64,000 nucleotides of DNA from Pirellulales bacterium (GTDB taxonomy: Bacteria > Planctomycetota > Planctomycetia > Pirellulales > JAEUIK01). Location of the stretch: contig JAIBBZ010000029.1 in assembly GCA_019694435.1 (NCBI GenBank), positions 1 to 64,000 on the forward strand, read 5' to 3'. Below are positions 8,805 through 17,351 of this stretch, in pieces. Both the position numbers and the translations under genes were made by a program. Under the pieces are notes generated by a model, which was given only the letters and a program-made list of their open reading frames with translations, had not been told where the DNA came from and searched no databases. Every line of letters starts with the position of its first letter. Within the stretch, counting starts at the first letter, position 1.

Positions 8805-10259
8805 CTAGTCGCGTTGCCGCGGACCCTGGAACGCCTGGCGGATCTGGTCGCTCAGCCGTTGTGCGGTCCCCTCGGTCTCCGGTTCTTCCACCGGTCCCTC
8901 GAAAGGCTCGGCGACCGGCGGGATCAGCTCCAATTCGCTCTCGGCATGCTTTTCGCCGTCCGCCGGCTCGTGCAACTGCTCACGCGCCCGCCCGCGCAGC
9001 CGGTCGGCCTCGGTCCGCAAGCGGTCGGCCGATTCGAATTCGTTGATCGATTCCAGCAGGTCCGCCGCATCGTCGAGCTTGCTCGCCGCCATCCGCAGAT
9101 GGGTCAACAGGTCCGTCGGCAAGCTCATAGGCAGCGAAGCTTCGAACCAGGGACCCGCCGCCTGGCCCATGCCGGGACCAAGGAACCCCTCAGCAGGCAG
9201 CTCGAACTCAAAGGTTTCGCCCGGAGCCACCTCGCCAAACATGGCCGGCGGCATCATCGGGAACCCACCCAGCCCAGGATGGTGACCAGAGTGAGGACCG
9301 TGCCCGTGCGGCGGGCCGTGCGGATGAAACATCGGGCCGTGATGGCGCATCCAGGGGCACTGCGCCGCTTGCGGGTGCACGTGACAGAACGGGCAAGCGC
9401 CGGGACCGTGTTCGTCGCCGGGATCGTGTTCGGCGCGTGCATGGTGATGACCCTGCCCGGCGTGATGATGACCATGCCGGCAATGAGCATGCCCGTGGTG
9501 CGCGGCATGATCCGAATCGTCGTCGTCATCCTCGTCATCGTCATCATGCCGGCGGCAACGGGCACACCGCTCGTCGCCATCGCCTTTGCACTTGTGGGCC
9601 TGCTTGCCGTGCTTGGGATGATGGCCTTTGCCGTGCTTGGCCTTCCGGCAATGTTCGCATTCGTGGTGGTCGCACTTCGGGCACTTCGATTCGCGCTCGC
9701 AGCATTCGGCCTCTGCTTCCTGCTCCTCGTCGCACTCCTCGTCTTCGCAGTTAACCAGTTCGATCTCCAACTCGCCCTGATCGCTTGCCTGCACCTGCGC
9801 GGCCAGCCCCTGGCGACACAGCTCGGTCAGGAACTGGGCGACATGCTCATTGCTGATCTCCGCGGCCGGCTGTTCGGGGCACGTCGATTCGTCGCACGGC
9901 GAATCCGCGACGAACACGCTGCCTTCGAGGACGCTGGGCCCGGTGACTTGCATCAGCTCGAGGATTTCTTCGGCCTGTTGCGCGGCCAGCGGCGCGAGCG
10001 GGTCGGCACATGCCTCGGGGCAATCGTCCCCCGCCGCCGCGCAGGCTTCGCCGCAAATCCGTTCGATCAACACGGCCGGCAGCGGGATCGCCAGCGGTAC
10101 GGTTTCGCTCGCCGCCGCTCGGCATCCATCGGCGCACCCCCCCGCCGTGGCTTCCGGCGGGCAGGCAGGCTCACCGGCGAGCAAGGCTGGCGCCCTGGCG
10201 CCAACGATCAACAGCGCCACCACGAAAGGCGCCCAACGTAGTCCGGAATACGTGCGCAT
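8805..10259 (-). CDS. Exported His/Cys/Asp-rich protein, putative metal-binding
   Basis: I do not recognise this 484-residue protein. I choose the ATG at 10259 over one three codons earlier because GGAG then sits 9 bases upstream. A signal peptide (about 1-28, cut after ALLA) is followed by a region with scattered Cys (about 30-200). A run of CxxC motifs (CPKC, CEHC, CARC) follows near 193-238, then an acidic tract of about 12 Asp/Glu (239-250). A His-rich region near 250-330 with HGH, HHH and HPHG motifs includes another CxxC (CPFC). The C-terminal third is ordinary, with a helical segment (about 385-430) and an acidic tail. The composition suggests binding of Zn, Ni or Cu at the cell surface or periplasm, but function is unknown. 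It is monocistronic, with its own terminator. Confidence 0.8.
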   Translation of the reverse strand: MRTYSGLRWAPFVVALLIVGARAPALLAGEPACPPEATAGGCADGCRAAASETVPLAIPLPAVLIERICGEACAAAGDDCPEACADPLAPLAAQQAEEILELMQVTGPSVLEGSVFVADSPCDESTCPEQPAAEISNEHVAQFLTELCRQGLAAQVQASDQGELEIELVNCEDEECDEEQEAEAECCERESKCPKCDHHECEHCRKAKHGKGHHPKHGKQAHKCKGDGDERCARCRRHDDDDEDDDDDSDHAAHHGHAHCRHGHHHAGQGHHHARAEHDPGDEHGPGACPFCHVHPQAAQCPWMRHHGPMFHPHGPPHGHGPHSGHHPGLGGFPMMPPAMFGEVAPGETFEFELPAEGFLGPGMGQAAGPWFEASLPMSLPTDLLTHLRMAASKLDDAADLLESINEFESADRLRTEADRLRGRAREQLHEPADGEKHAESELELIPPVAEPFEGPVEEPETEGTAQRLSDQIRQAFQGPRQRD

Positions 10260-10323
10260 GGCCTTCATCTCCGCGAGAGCTCAAGGGACATCGCCCGAGG
10301 CAGTCACCTCGGCGCGGGGCGGG

Positions 10324-10329
10324 ATTATA
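10324..10329 (-). promoter_or_regulatory. Candidate -10 element (TATAAT) for the His/Cys-rich protein gene
   Basis: A perfect TATAAT lies on the minus strand about 65 bases before the ATG at 10259, in the divergent gap with the gene starting at 10471. The best -35 look-alike, CTGACA at 10353-10358, is 23 bases away, which is too far for a standard sigma-70 promoter. Confidence 0.4.
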
Positions 10330-10470
10330 CGAATCGCCGCGCGCGGACCGAATGTCAGTTGGCGCTGCGGGCGGGCCGCCGGCGGCAGATTCGCTGGCAA
10401 TGCTGGCGCGATCTCAGTACAAGAAGGCGAGCGCCGCACGGCCTTTCTCGGAACAGGAGGACAGCCATAT

Positions 10471-11814
10471 ATGCCGCAGCCCATACTCATTGCTCGGATC
10501 TCGCACCTGTCGTTGATCGTCGCCTGCTTGTCGCTGGAGCTCACCGTGGCCGTTGCGCCGGCGGCCGAGCCTGCGCCGGCCGAAGGCAAGCTGTCGGTCG
10601 GCAATCGCCAATACAAGCTGACCCAGGCCCTGGCCTATGAAGTCAAACAAGATGACGTGACGTCGATCACGGTCGTGCTGAGCGATCGCCGGATTCCGGT
10701 CGACGAGATCAAACGCTGTCTGGGCGAAAACGACGGTAGCGACGACTCGCTTTCGCTGACGCAGCCGCACGTCAAGTTGAGATACAACGCCGAGGGCCAA
10801 ATCGAAAGCATTTCGAGCTGGGCCGACAATTCGTCGTTCTTTACGAGCCAGGGACTCGAAGGCCAGCTGGAACACGATGGCGACCGCGTGCGCGGCTCGG
10901 TCCAACTGAAGCCACCGGACGACCCCGACGAGAAGTTTCAGCGCAGTTGCGACGCGCGGTTCGACGTGGTGCTCGGACTCGCCGCGGCGTCAACCAAGCC
11001 GGCTGCGACCGGGCCGGTCAAACCGATGGTCGCGGGCAAATTCCTGGGCAACCGCCAACCGAGCAAGCTGGCCTTCGTCTCCGCGCGATCGATCGAGCCG
11101 TTCAACGACAAGCCGGCCTTCGAGCTGATCTTCACCGAACGCGATCACAGCCAGGACAAACAGGCGCATATCAATGCAGCGTTCGGCCGCTTCGGCAGTG
11201 CCTTGATCATCTCGCTCAACGACGACGGCGGGGTCTTTGGCTGCCAGGTCGTGCATACCGCGATGAAAAAGCAGGGCTTTTCGGCGCTGGGACGCATGCG
11301 CACGGGCGAGTTCGAACTGGGCGAGCAATCGATTCAGGGGCAACTCACCACCGACGGCGAAGACGAGTTCTTCGGCGAAACCTGGGAGGTCGACCTCCGG
11401 TTCGCGGCGCCTTTGGCCAAGTCGGCCAAGAAGATCGCCAAGCGGGCGCCGGCGCCCCGGGACGACGAACCATCCGACGAACCACCGCCCCGGCCTGTCG
11501 CCGCCGGCGACGCGCCGAAGGTGGCCGAATTGAAGTGGCCCGCCAGCGCCACCGACTTCGAGTACAAGAAACTCGTCGAGCAGATCAAGTTCAAGAGTGC
11601 AACCAAGCATCAGGCCCTGGCCCGGGAGATCCAGCAAAGCCTCAAGCAGCAGGGCTGGGAAACCGACGGCAGCGATCTGATCGCGCAGGCCTCTTGCATT
11701 CTTCGGCGCAAGAAGGGTCCTGCTGAGTTGACGATCTTCGTCAAGCCTGCCGCCAGCGGCAGCGAAGTCACGGCGATGACCGAAGGGCTCGACTGGAACG
11801 TGGTGCCGAAATAA
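10471..11814 (+). CDS. Exported protein of unknown function
   Basis: This 447-residue protein is not recognised. The ATG at 10471 follows AGGAGG by 10 bases; the frame is open further upstream, but that part overlaps the divergent gene and is not coding. A signal peptide covers about residues 1-32, cut near VAPAAEP. Two similar beta-rich blocks follow (about 40-165 and 180-320), each with alternating hydrophobic strands and charged turns, as if a domain were duplicated. A Pro-rich acidic linker (about 325-350) leads to a small C-terminal alpha/beta domain (about 360-447). The gene is divergent from the His/Cys-rich protein and ends 33 bases from the phhB stop. Confidence 0.75.
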   Translation: MPQPILIARISHLSLIVACLSLELTVAVAPAAEPAPAEGKLSVGNRQYKLTQALAYEVKQDDVTSITVVLSDRRIPVDEIKRCLGENDGSDDSLSLTQPHVKLRYNAEGQIESISSWADNSSFFTSQGLEGQLEHDGDRVRGSVQLKPPDDPDEKFQRSCDARFDVVLGLAAASTKPAATGPVKPMVAGKFLGNRQPSKLAFVSARSIEPFNDKPAFELIFTERDHSQDKQAHINAAFGRFGSALIISLNDDGGVFGCQVVHTAMKKQGFSALGRMRTGEFELGEQSIQGQLTTDGEDEFFGETWEVDLRFAAPLAKSAKKIAKRAPAPRDDEPSDEPPPRPVAAGDAPKVAELKWPASATDFEYKKLVEQIKFKSATKHQALAREIQQSLKQQGWETDGSDLIAQASCILRRKKGPAELTIFVKPAASGSEVTAMTEGLDWNVVPK

Positions 11815-11847
11815 CGGGCCACTTCGACGGGTGACCGCAGGCGACGA

Positions 11848-12219
11848 TCACCCAGTGGAGTTCTTGACCTGCACCGGCACCTGGTCGATCTTGGCCGCGA
11901 GGATGAAGTCGTTTTCCGACAGGCCGCCGATCGCGTGGGTCCAGATTTCGATCCAGGCGTGGCGATAGCCTTCCAAATGCACGTCGGGATGGTGCTGCTC
12001 GGACTCGGCCAGGCCCGCCACGTGCTGAAAGAACTCCATCGCGGCGACGAAATTCTTCATTACCCAGTCTTTGCGGATCCGCTTGCCCTCGTGCGTCAGT
12101 CGCCACCCGGCGAGCGTTTGCAGCTGGTCGGCCGCTTCCCCCGTTGCGTAAGGGCGGACGCCGCCTTCGCAGGGCACGCAATGTTTGGCGGCCAACTCGT
12201 CGACCGATTGCGACACCAT
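11848..12219 (-). CDS. phhB: 4a-hydroxytetrahydrobiopterin dehydratase (pterin-4a-carbinolamine dehydratase)
   Basis: The 123-residue protein dehydrates 4a-hydroxytetrahydropterin, regenerating the pterin cofactor of aromatic amino acid hydroxylases. The family signature HHPDVHL (76-82) is present, with the following segment ending in a His (WTHAIGGLSENDF, 93-105). The N-terminal CVPCEGG (14-20) is common in bacterial members. GGGGAA lies seven bases before the ATG. No phenylalanine hydroxylase or other pterin-dependent enzyme is encoded in the window, so its partner is unknown. The stop codon falls within a weak inverted repeat (GGGTGA/TCACCC) shared with the end of the convergent gene at 11814. 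Confidence 0.95.
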   Translation of the reverse strand: MVSQSVDELAAKHCVPCEGGVRPYATGEAADQLQTLAGWRLTHEGKRIRKDWVMKNFVAAMEFFQHVAGLAESEQHHPDVHLEGYRHAWIEIWTHAIGGLSENDFILAAKIDQVPVQVKNSTG

Positions 12220-12373
12220 GGCAGATTCCCCGAAGAAACCGCGGCGCCTTGCCCGCTAGCGCGCGATTATCGGCCTTTGCCACGCGGCGTCAATGCAATT
12301 GACCGTGTGCGAATCGGGGTGGCCGGCGCGGCGACTGCTTGTCGGGCACGGTGGCTGGGCCTATCGTGCCCTT

Positions 12374-12610
12374 ATGGATGCACCTGAATCTTCCCCGCGG
12401 GACGTTTCGGCTCGGGTCACCGAGTTGGAACTGTTGTTCATGCACCTGCAGCAGACGCTGGCCGACCTCGACGGCGTGGTCCGAGGCCAGCAACAGCAGC
12501 TCGAGCATTTGCGCCGACAGTTGGCCCAACAAACTCAGAGCCTGGCGAACCTGGGCGATGCGCTTTACGAACCGCCCAGCCTGGAAGACGAGCGCCCTCC
12601 CCACTATTGA
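12374..12610 (+). CDS. slyX: SlyX family protein
   Basis: The 78-residue protein starts at the ATG at 12374, where similarity begins; the frame is open for 27 codons upstream without family-like sequence. Most of it is one heptad-patterned helix (about 15-60, rich in Gln and Leu), typical of the small coiled-coil SlyX family. The C-terminal end, DERPPHY, closely matches the conserved Pro-Pro-His-Tyr ending of that family. The molecular role of SlyX proteins is not known. The gene converges on the BBP7 gene, with a hairpin over the junction. Confidence 0.85.
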   Translation: MDAPESSPRDVSARVTELELLFMHLQQTLADLDGVVRGQQQQLEHLRRQLAQQTQSLANLGDALYEPPSLEDERPPHY

Positions 12611-12632
12611 GCGAGGGGCTTGCGGTCGACCA

Positions 12633-12650
12633 GGTCTGGTCTACCAGACC
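12633..12650. repeat. 8-bp inverted repeat at convergent gene ends, possible bidirectional terminator
   Basis: GGTCTGGT, two bases and ACCAGACC form a near-palindrome covering the TAG of the BBP7 gene and lying 22 bases after the slyX stop. As RNA it would fold as a 7-bp stem with a 4-base loop on either strand. No T-run follows, so terminator function is only suggested by its position. Confidence 0.4.
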
Positions 12651-14182
12651 ATGTCGATACCGAACGACGGACCGTTGTACGAGATCCCGCCGACGTTGAT
12701 GGCTGTCGGGCCCGTCTTCTGATGGTTGCCGTATTGTTCCGAGGCCAGGGCCACGCCCTGAATCCAATAGAAGTCCCACGAGCCGCGCACGTTGATATGC
12801 CGGGTGAGCCGATAGACCGCCTCGAAGCCGGTCTCGCCGAACACGGCAAAATTCTGTTCGTCGAAATGCCACGAGTTCGAGAAGCTCCGCTGATCGGCAG
12901 GAACCGTAAGCGGGAAGATCGGATCGTTCACCGAGATCCGTCCGTTCAACTCGTTGAAGGTGGTGCCCAGGCCGAAGAGGCCCCGCACGCCGAGACTCCA
13001 TTTGTCCCATTGCCGCGTTAGGTCGGCACCTCCTTGCAAGCCAAACAGGTTGCACTCGGTGGTGCTGAACCAATCGCCACTGTACGGCACGACGACTCCC
13101 GGGGCAGCATTAGCGCTGTTGCGAATCGACGCTTGGCCCCGGCTGGAAAACACGAAGTCTTCGTTGACGTTGATGTACCGCAAGCCGCCGTGTACCGAGT
13201 GGACCCAACCGACGTTATGTTCGCGGACCCAACGCCCGTCGTGCTTGGCGACCAACTGGTCCTTTTCGCCGGTCCAGCGCACGCGGTAATCCAACTGGGC
13301 GCTGTTCACCCGCGACTGGTACGAAAAGCTGTGCGTATCGGCGAGATTGAAGCCGCCGATGTCGAGCGGGAAATGGCTCAACAGATTCCCCGACGTGACA
13401 ATGTCGAGCAGGTTGTCGCCGTTCGAGTCGGGCCCGAAATACTCGATCTGCTGCCCGTCGAACCGCGCCTCGGCGTTCCATTCCTGGGTACCCCAGTATT
13501 GTCCTTCAAGGCTGTGCACGCGCTGGTGGTCGTCGTAACCGAGAAACCGACCGACGGTGATCCGCGGGCCGGCCACCATTTCGTAGTTGGCGGCCTCGGT
13601 GTCGAACAGCGGCTGGTTCACGATGGTGAACGGCGTCGTCGCGGTGATCACGCCCAGCGTGGAATTGAGCGTGCCCGCGGTGATGCCCGCTTGTTGCTCG
13701 GAGTGGGCCCGTTGTAGCAACTGGACCTGCGTGGTCACGAACCAGACTGCATCGCAGTGGAAGCGAAACAGCCCGGGGCAATCGGGACCGACCGCCCAAC
13801 GATCCGGAGGGGCATCGTAGGGGACATAGTCGAACAGGCTGGGCTCGGCGGCGCCCTCTGGGTATTCGCCCTCGTAGACCGTCTCGTCGCCCTCGCCTTC
13901 GGCCGGGGTCGGTTCAGCCGAGGGCGGAGGCAGCATTTCCTCGCCCTGGTAGCCGTAGTCGCCTTCCGGCCCCGGCGGCGCAAGCTCGGGCAGACCGTCC
14001 GTCTCGGGAACCAATCCCGGCGGTTCCTGCCAACGGGCCTGCATCACTCGGCCACGGGGGGGCATTGGCCGCATGGGCCGGCCGCCGCCGAACAGCGGTC
14101 GTTGTGCCAGCGCGGCAGTGGCGCACCCCAGCAGAACGAGCAGGGTCGTCACACCGATGCCGACTTGTTTCCGCGTCTTCAC
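12641..14182 (-). CDS. BBP7 family outer-membrane beta-barrel protein
   Basis: This is a 513-residue exported protein. The GTG at 14182 is preceded by GGGAGG at good spacing; a GTG five codons upstream lacks a site. A signal peptide (1-26, ending AALA) is followed by a Pro/Glu-rich segment up to about residue 120. The rest has regular alternating amphipathic strands and ends in a hydrophobic-aromatic residue (DMVW), as in outer-membrane barrels. Strand patterns such as YEMVAGPRITVGRFLG and the late ITVNVGG-like segment fit the planctomycete BBP7 family. It is probably a structural porin-like barrel, function unknown. The leader of about 300 bases contains TTGAAG-like and TTGACA-like hexamers but no convincing promoter. 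Confidence 0.88.
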   Translation of the reverse strand: MKTRKQVGIGVTTLLVLLGCATAALAQRPLFGGGRPMRPMPPRGRVMQARWQEPPGLVPETDGLPELAPPGPEGDYGYQGEEMLPPPSAEPTPAEGEGDETVYEGEYPEGAAEPSLFDYVPYDAPPDRWAVGPDCPGLFRFHCDAVWFVTTQVQLLQRAHSEQQAGITAGTLNSTLGVITATTPFTIVNQPLFDTEAANYEMVAGPRITVGRFLGYDDHQRVHSLEGQYWGTQEWNAEARFDGQQIEYFGPDSNGDNLLDIVTSGNLLSHFPLDIGGFNLADTHSFSYQSRVNSAQLDYRVRWTGEKDQLVAKHDGRWVREHNVGWVHSVHGGLRYINVNEDFVFSSRGQASIRNSANAAPGVVVPYSGDWFSTTECNLFGLQGGADLTRQWDKWSLGVRGLFGLGTTFNELNGRISVNDPIFPLTVPADQRSFSNSWHFDEQNFAVFGETGFEAVYRLTRHINVRGSWDFYWIQGVALASEQYGNHQKTGPTAINVGGISYNGPSFGIDMVW

Positions 14183-14497
14183 CGTCTTGCCTCCCACGAG
14201 GACATGCAGCGCGGTCGATAGCTTGACCGCGAGCGCATGGGAACAAATTCCCCATCACAAATCGGCAGTCCCGGGACCCTACAACAGGAATAAACAGCAA
14301 GGCTTCAAGAATTGACAGTCTCCACCTGACCGACAAACCCGACGTCCACAACCAGAACCACCAAGACCTCCCAGGCCCACAACCGTACGGTGCGGTAGGG
14401 CTGCAAGTGCCCGCTGCCAGCGGAAGTTGGCTGGCAGTTGAGTGTTGTGCTATCGTGGCGCGCGTTGGTCGACGCCCCCTCTTGGAGCCGCGCAGCC
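14183..14497. other. 315-bp divergent intergenic region
   Basis: This region holds the upstream sequences of the BBP7 gene (minus) and the transaldolase gene (plus). For the plus strand, TTGGCT near 14429 and TATCGT near 14453, 18 bases apart, form a weak promoter candidate close to the start. No gene or strong repeat is seen. Confidence 0.45.
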
Positions 14498-15550
14498 ATG
14501 CCTTCGTCGTTGGAATCGTTGATCGCCTGTGGAACGAAGCTCTGGCTCGACTCGATCGACCCGGAGCTCGTCGCGCGCGAGCGCGCCCTGGGGGCCACCG
14601 GGGCGACGTCGAACCCGATTATCGTCGCCGACCTGATCAAGACCGGCCGGTTCGACGCCCAACTCGAGACCCTGGTTCAGGCCGGCCACGACGACGGCCA
14701 GATCGCCTGGGCCCTGACCGATCAACTCGTGACAGCGGCCCAAACCGTATTCCTGCCGGTGTTCGAGCGCACTGCCGGCAACGACGGATACGTGAGCTTC
14801 GAGGTCGACCCGCTGCTGGAAGATCTGCAATTGGGCCCGCCGCACACCGCGCGGGTCGCCCGGTACATCGAGCTGGGCAAGTATTGGTCGGCCGGGCGCC
14901 CAAACCGGATGATCAAAGTGCCCGCCACACCGGCAGGACTCGACGCACTCGAGGAACTGGCCGCAGCGGGCGTTCCGCTCAACGTGACCTTGATCTTCAG
15001 CCCGCGCCAATACGTCGCTGCGCGCGATGCCGTGTGGCGCGGTTTCCAGAGAGCCACACATCCCGAGCGTTGCAAGAGCGTGTACAGCATCTTCGTCTCG
15101 CGTTTGGACGTCTACACCGAGAAGGCCGTGCCGCAACTTTCGCCGGCCGCGCAGGGGCAGGTGGGGATCGTCAACGCAAAGCACATCTGGAACGAAAACC
15201 GCCGCTTCTGGGCCGACAAGCCCCTGGCCCTGCAGCAGGAGATGGTGTTTGCCAGCACGGGCACCAAGAAGCCGCAGGACGCGCCCTGGAAATACCTCGA
15301 GGCTTTTGCCGGCAGCGACATCGAGACCAACCCGCCGCAGACCAATGCGGCCTACGAGGCGAGCGGCCGTACGGCCACGCGGCAAGTCGATCAACTGCCG
15401 CCGGCCGACGTCTTGGCCGAGATCGAACGACTGGTCGATATCGACGCCTTGGAGCGGACGTTGATGGCCGAGGGATTGAAGAAGTTCGCCGACCCGCAGA
15501 AGGAACTGCTGGCGCTGATCGCCGAGAAGCGTGCGGCGTTCGTGGCCTGA
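14498..15550 (+). CDS. Transaldolase family protein
   Basis: This 350-residue protein is a class I aldolase of the transaldolase family, which moves a dihydroxyacetone unit between sugar phosphates in the pentose phosphate pathway. GATSNP (35-40) is the family substrate loop. The Schiff-base Lys lies in MIKVPAT at about K140, followed by the strand [10 protein letters not shown] (159-168) with the conserved Asn-Val-Thr. The start at 14498 has GGAG ten bases upstream; an earlier in-frame start (20 codons) lacks support. The length fits the longer bacterial transaldolases. The C-terminal region (about 300-350) is helical. The next gene, a protease, begins 55 bases downstream. Confidence 0.93.
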   Translation: MPSSLESLIACGTKLWLDSIDPELVARERALGATGATSNPIIVADLIKTGRFDAQLETLVQAGHDDGQIAWALTDQLVTAAQTVFLPVFERTAGNDGYVSFEVDPLLEDLQLGPPHTARVARYIELGKYWSAGRPNRMIKVPATPAGLDALEELAAAGVPLNVTLIFSPRQYVAARDAVWRGFQRATHPERCKSVYSIFVSRLDVYTEKAVPQLSPAAQGQVGIVNAKHIWNENRRFWADKPLALQQEMVFASTGTKKPQDAPWKYLEAFAGSDIETNPPQTNAAYEASGRTATRQVDQLPPADVLAEIERLVDIDALERTLMAEGLKKFADPQKELLALIAEKRAAFVA

Positions 15551-15605
15551 TCGACGACCGCCTCGCTCACGAGACGTGCTCAGCGCGGGACCGAAGGTGG
15601 TAGTG

Positions 15606-17321
15606 ATGGCGATTGCCGTCAAGTGTCAAGGTTGCCAGTACGCGTTTGCGGTCAAGGACGAGCTGGCCGGCAAACGCGGCAAGTGTCCCAAGTGCGGCGC
15701 CATCTTTCAGGTGCCGCAGGCGATGAAGAAGCCTGGCCCAACGGCGCCGCGCCCCTTGGCAAAACCGTCCGCTCCGGCCTTGGCAACCAGCGGCTCGCCC
15801 GAGTCGACGCCGGAGTCGCCCGCGCCGGCCGCGCGCCCGCAGCGCAAAGCGCGGTTCGAGATGCCGCTGTGGGCCTGGTTTGTCCTGGGAGGTGTGGCGC
15901 TCGTCTCGGCCTTGGGGGCGACGCTCTACATTGGCGTCATGCAACGTGCGCGCAACGCCGAACTCGAAGCCCGGCAGCAGCATCGTCCCGGGGGCAAGCT
16001 GCGTACCGACGGCTTCGCGCCGCCACCCCCTGCCAAGCGCGACGTCCCCAAGCCCCTGGCCGGCAGCTCGACGTCGGACATCGTCGAGTACGCAGAATAC
16101 GGCGTGGTGAAGATCGAAACGGCCGACGAATGGAACAATCGCGTCAGCCTCGGCTCGGGCTTCGTGATCGATCCCTCGGGCATCGTCGCCACGAACTACC
16201 ACGTCGTGGAAGACGCCGTCGAAGCGCGCGTGTTGTTTAACGACGGCACGCGCTACGGCATCGAGGGCTACCTGGCGCTGGCGCCGGAAAGCGATCTGGT
16301 GCTCCTACAGCTCAACGGCACGCCGCCGAACATGAAGGCGCTCGAACTCGCTGCGGCTGAGCCGCGCAAAGCAGGCAAGGTCTATGCCTTGGGCCATCCA
16401 CAAGACAACGAGTTTGTGGTCACCGACGGCATCGTCAGCCGGATCGCCACCACGGCGCAGTTGCCCGAAGACAGCCAGGCGTTTCTGAACGGCCGGCAGA
16501 TCAATCGGGCCGAAAACGTCTGGATCGCGCATACCGCGCAAATCTCGCCCGGCAACAGCGGCGGCCCGCTGATCGACGAGACCGGCAGCGTGATCGGTGT
16601 GAACACCTGGCACGAAGGCAGCACCAACCTCGCCTACGCCGTCGGTGTCGCGCACCTCCGCGAGCTGCGCGGACATCTGTTCGCGGCGCCTGAACCGCTG
16701 AAGAGCCACCGCCGGCCGCCACCCACCCTGGCGCAAATGCTTGGCCCGAAATTCATGGTGAGTGCCGAGCGGATTGCAGAACTGCAGGACAAACTGGCCG
16801 CTCAGAACTGGCTGCCGGCCGGCGCCGAAACGGCCCAGTCGCTCCACGAGTTGGCCCTGCAACTGTTTCTCTGCCGGCGCAAGGCGGCCATCGATCGCCG
16901 CCACGATCAGGCCCCGCGCGGGTTCGACGTGACGATCGATGCCGCGGCGCAGGCCAAGGCGGAAGAGACCGTCCAATCGCTCGGCGCGATCAAATGGCCG
17001 GGCGCAGCCGAAGTCAGCCGCGTGAATGGCTGGGCCCAAGAGCAGCTCCGGCTGCCATTACGCGGCGTGCTGCTGCTGGGCACCGTGCAGCAATTCTTTG
17101 CCGGCCAACAAGGTCGCAATGGCCTGCTCGTCGCGCTGGGCGAAACCGCGACCACGGTATTCGTGCCGCTGGAAGACCCGGAGGTGAAATTCGAGCCCGG
17201 CAAAAAGCTGCTGATCGTCGGTATGACTTACGGCGCCAACGTGCACCACGGCGAGAATCCGCTGAGCCCGCAAGCCTCGCCCGTCGTGGCAAGCGACATT
17301 CTGATCGATGGGCAGTTCTGA
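15606..17321 (+). CDS. Membrane-anchored trypsin-like serine protease with N-terminal zinc ribbon
   Basis: This is a 571-residue protein. Residues 1-36 form a zinc-ribbon-like module with C7, C10, C27 and C30. A Pro/Ala-rich linker leads to one membrane helix (about 88-111). A HtrA/DegP-like chymotrypsin-fold domain follows, with the triad His199 (TNYHVV), Asp230 (ESDLVLL) and Ser318 (SPGNSGGPL). There is no clear PDZ domain after it; the C-terminal 220 residues are of unknown type. The expected topology is a cytoplasmic ribbon and a periplasmic or equivalent protease, perhaps for quality control or regulated cleavage. The start at 15606 has GAAGGTGG just upstream. Confidence 0.9.
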   Translation: MAIAVKCQGCQYAFAVKDELAGKRGKCPKCGAIFQVPQAMKKPGPTAPRPLAKPSAPALATSGSPESTPESPAPAARPQRKARFEMPLWAWFVLGGVALVSALGATLYIGVMQRARNAELEARQQHRPGGKLRTDGFAPPPPAKRDVPKPLAGSSTSDIVEYAEYGVVKIETADEWNNRVSLGSGFVIDPSGIVATNYHVVEDAVEARVLFNDGTRYGIEGYLALAPESDLVLLQLNGTPPNMKALELAAAEPRKAGKVYALGHPQDNEFVVTDGIVSRIATTAQLPEDSQAFLNGRQINRAENVWIAHTAQISPGNSGGPLIDETGSVIGVNTWHEGSTNLAYAVGVAHLRELRGHLFAAPEPLKSHRRPPPTLAQMLGPKFMVSAERIAELQDKLAAQNWLPAGAETAQSLHELALQLFLCRRKAAIDRRHDQAPRGFDVTIDAAAQAKAEETVQSLGAIKWPGAAEVSRVNGWAQEQLRLPLRGVLLLGTVQQFFAGQQGRNGLLVALGETATTVFVPLEDPEVKFEPGKKLLIVGMTYGANVHHGENPLSPQASPVVASDILIDGQF

Positions 17322-17351
17322 AGCTCGCGCCGCAGACCGTCTAGCGGCGGC

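Noticed and set aside
8814..10241. A plus-strand open frame of 475 codons opposite the His/Cys-rich gene
   Set aside because: The hydrophobic runs arise from complementing poly-His and poly-Asp codons; the minus-strand frame has a signal peptide, start signal and terminator.
9850..10470. Longer in-frame start for the exported protein at 10471
   Set aside because: It would overlap the divergent His/Cys-rich gene and lacks an export signal; AGGAGG and a signal peptide mark the later start.
12293..12373. Earlier start for the SlyX-like protein
   Set aside because: The added 27 residues do not resemble the family, which begins near the ATG at 12374.
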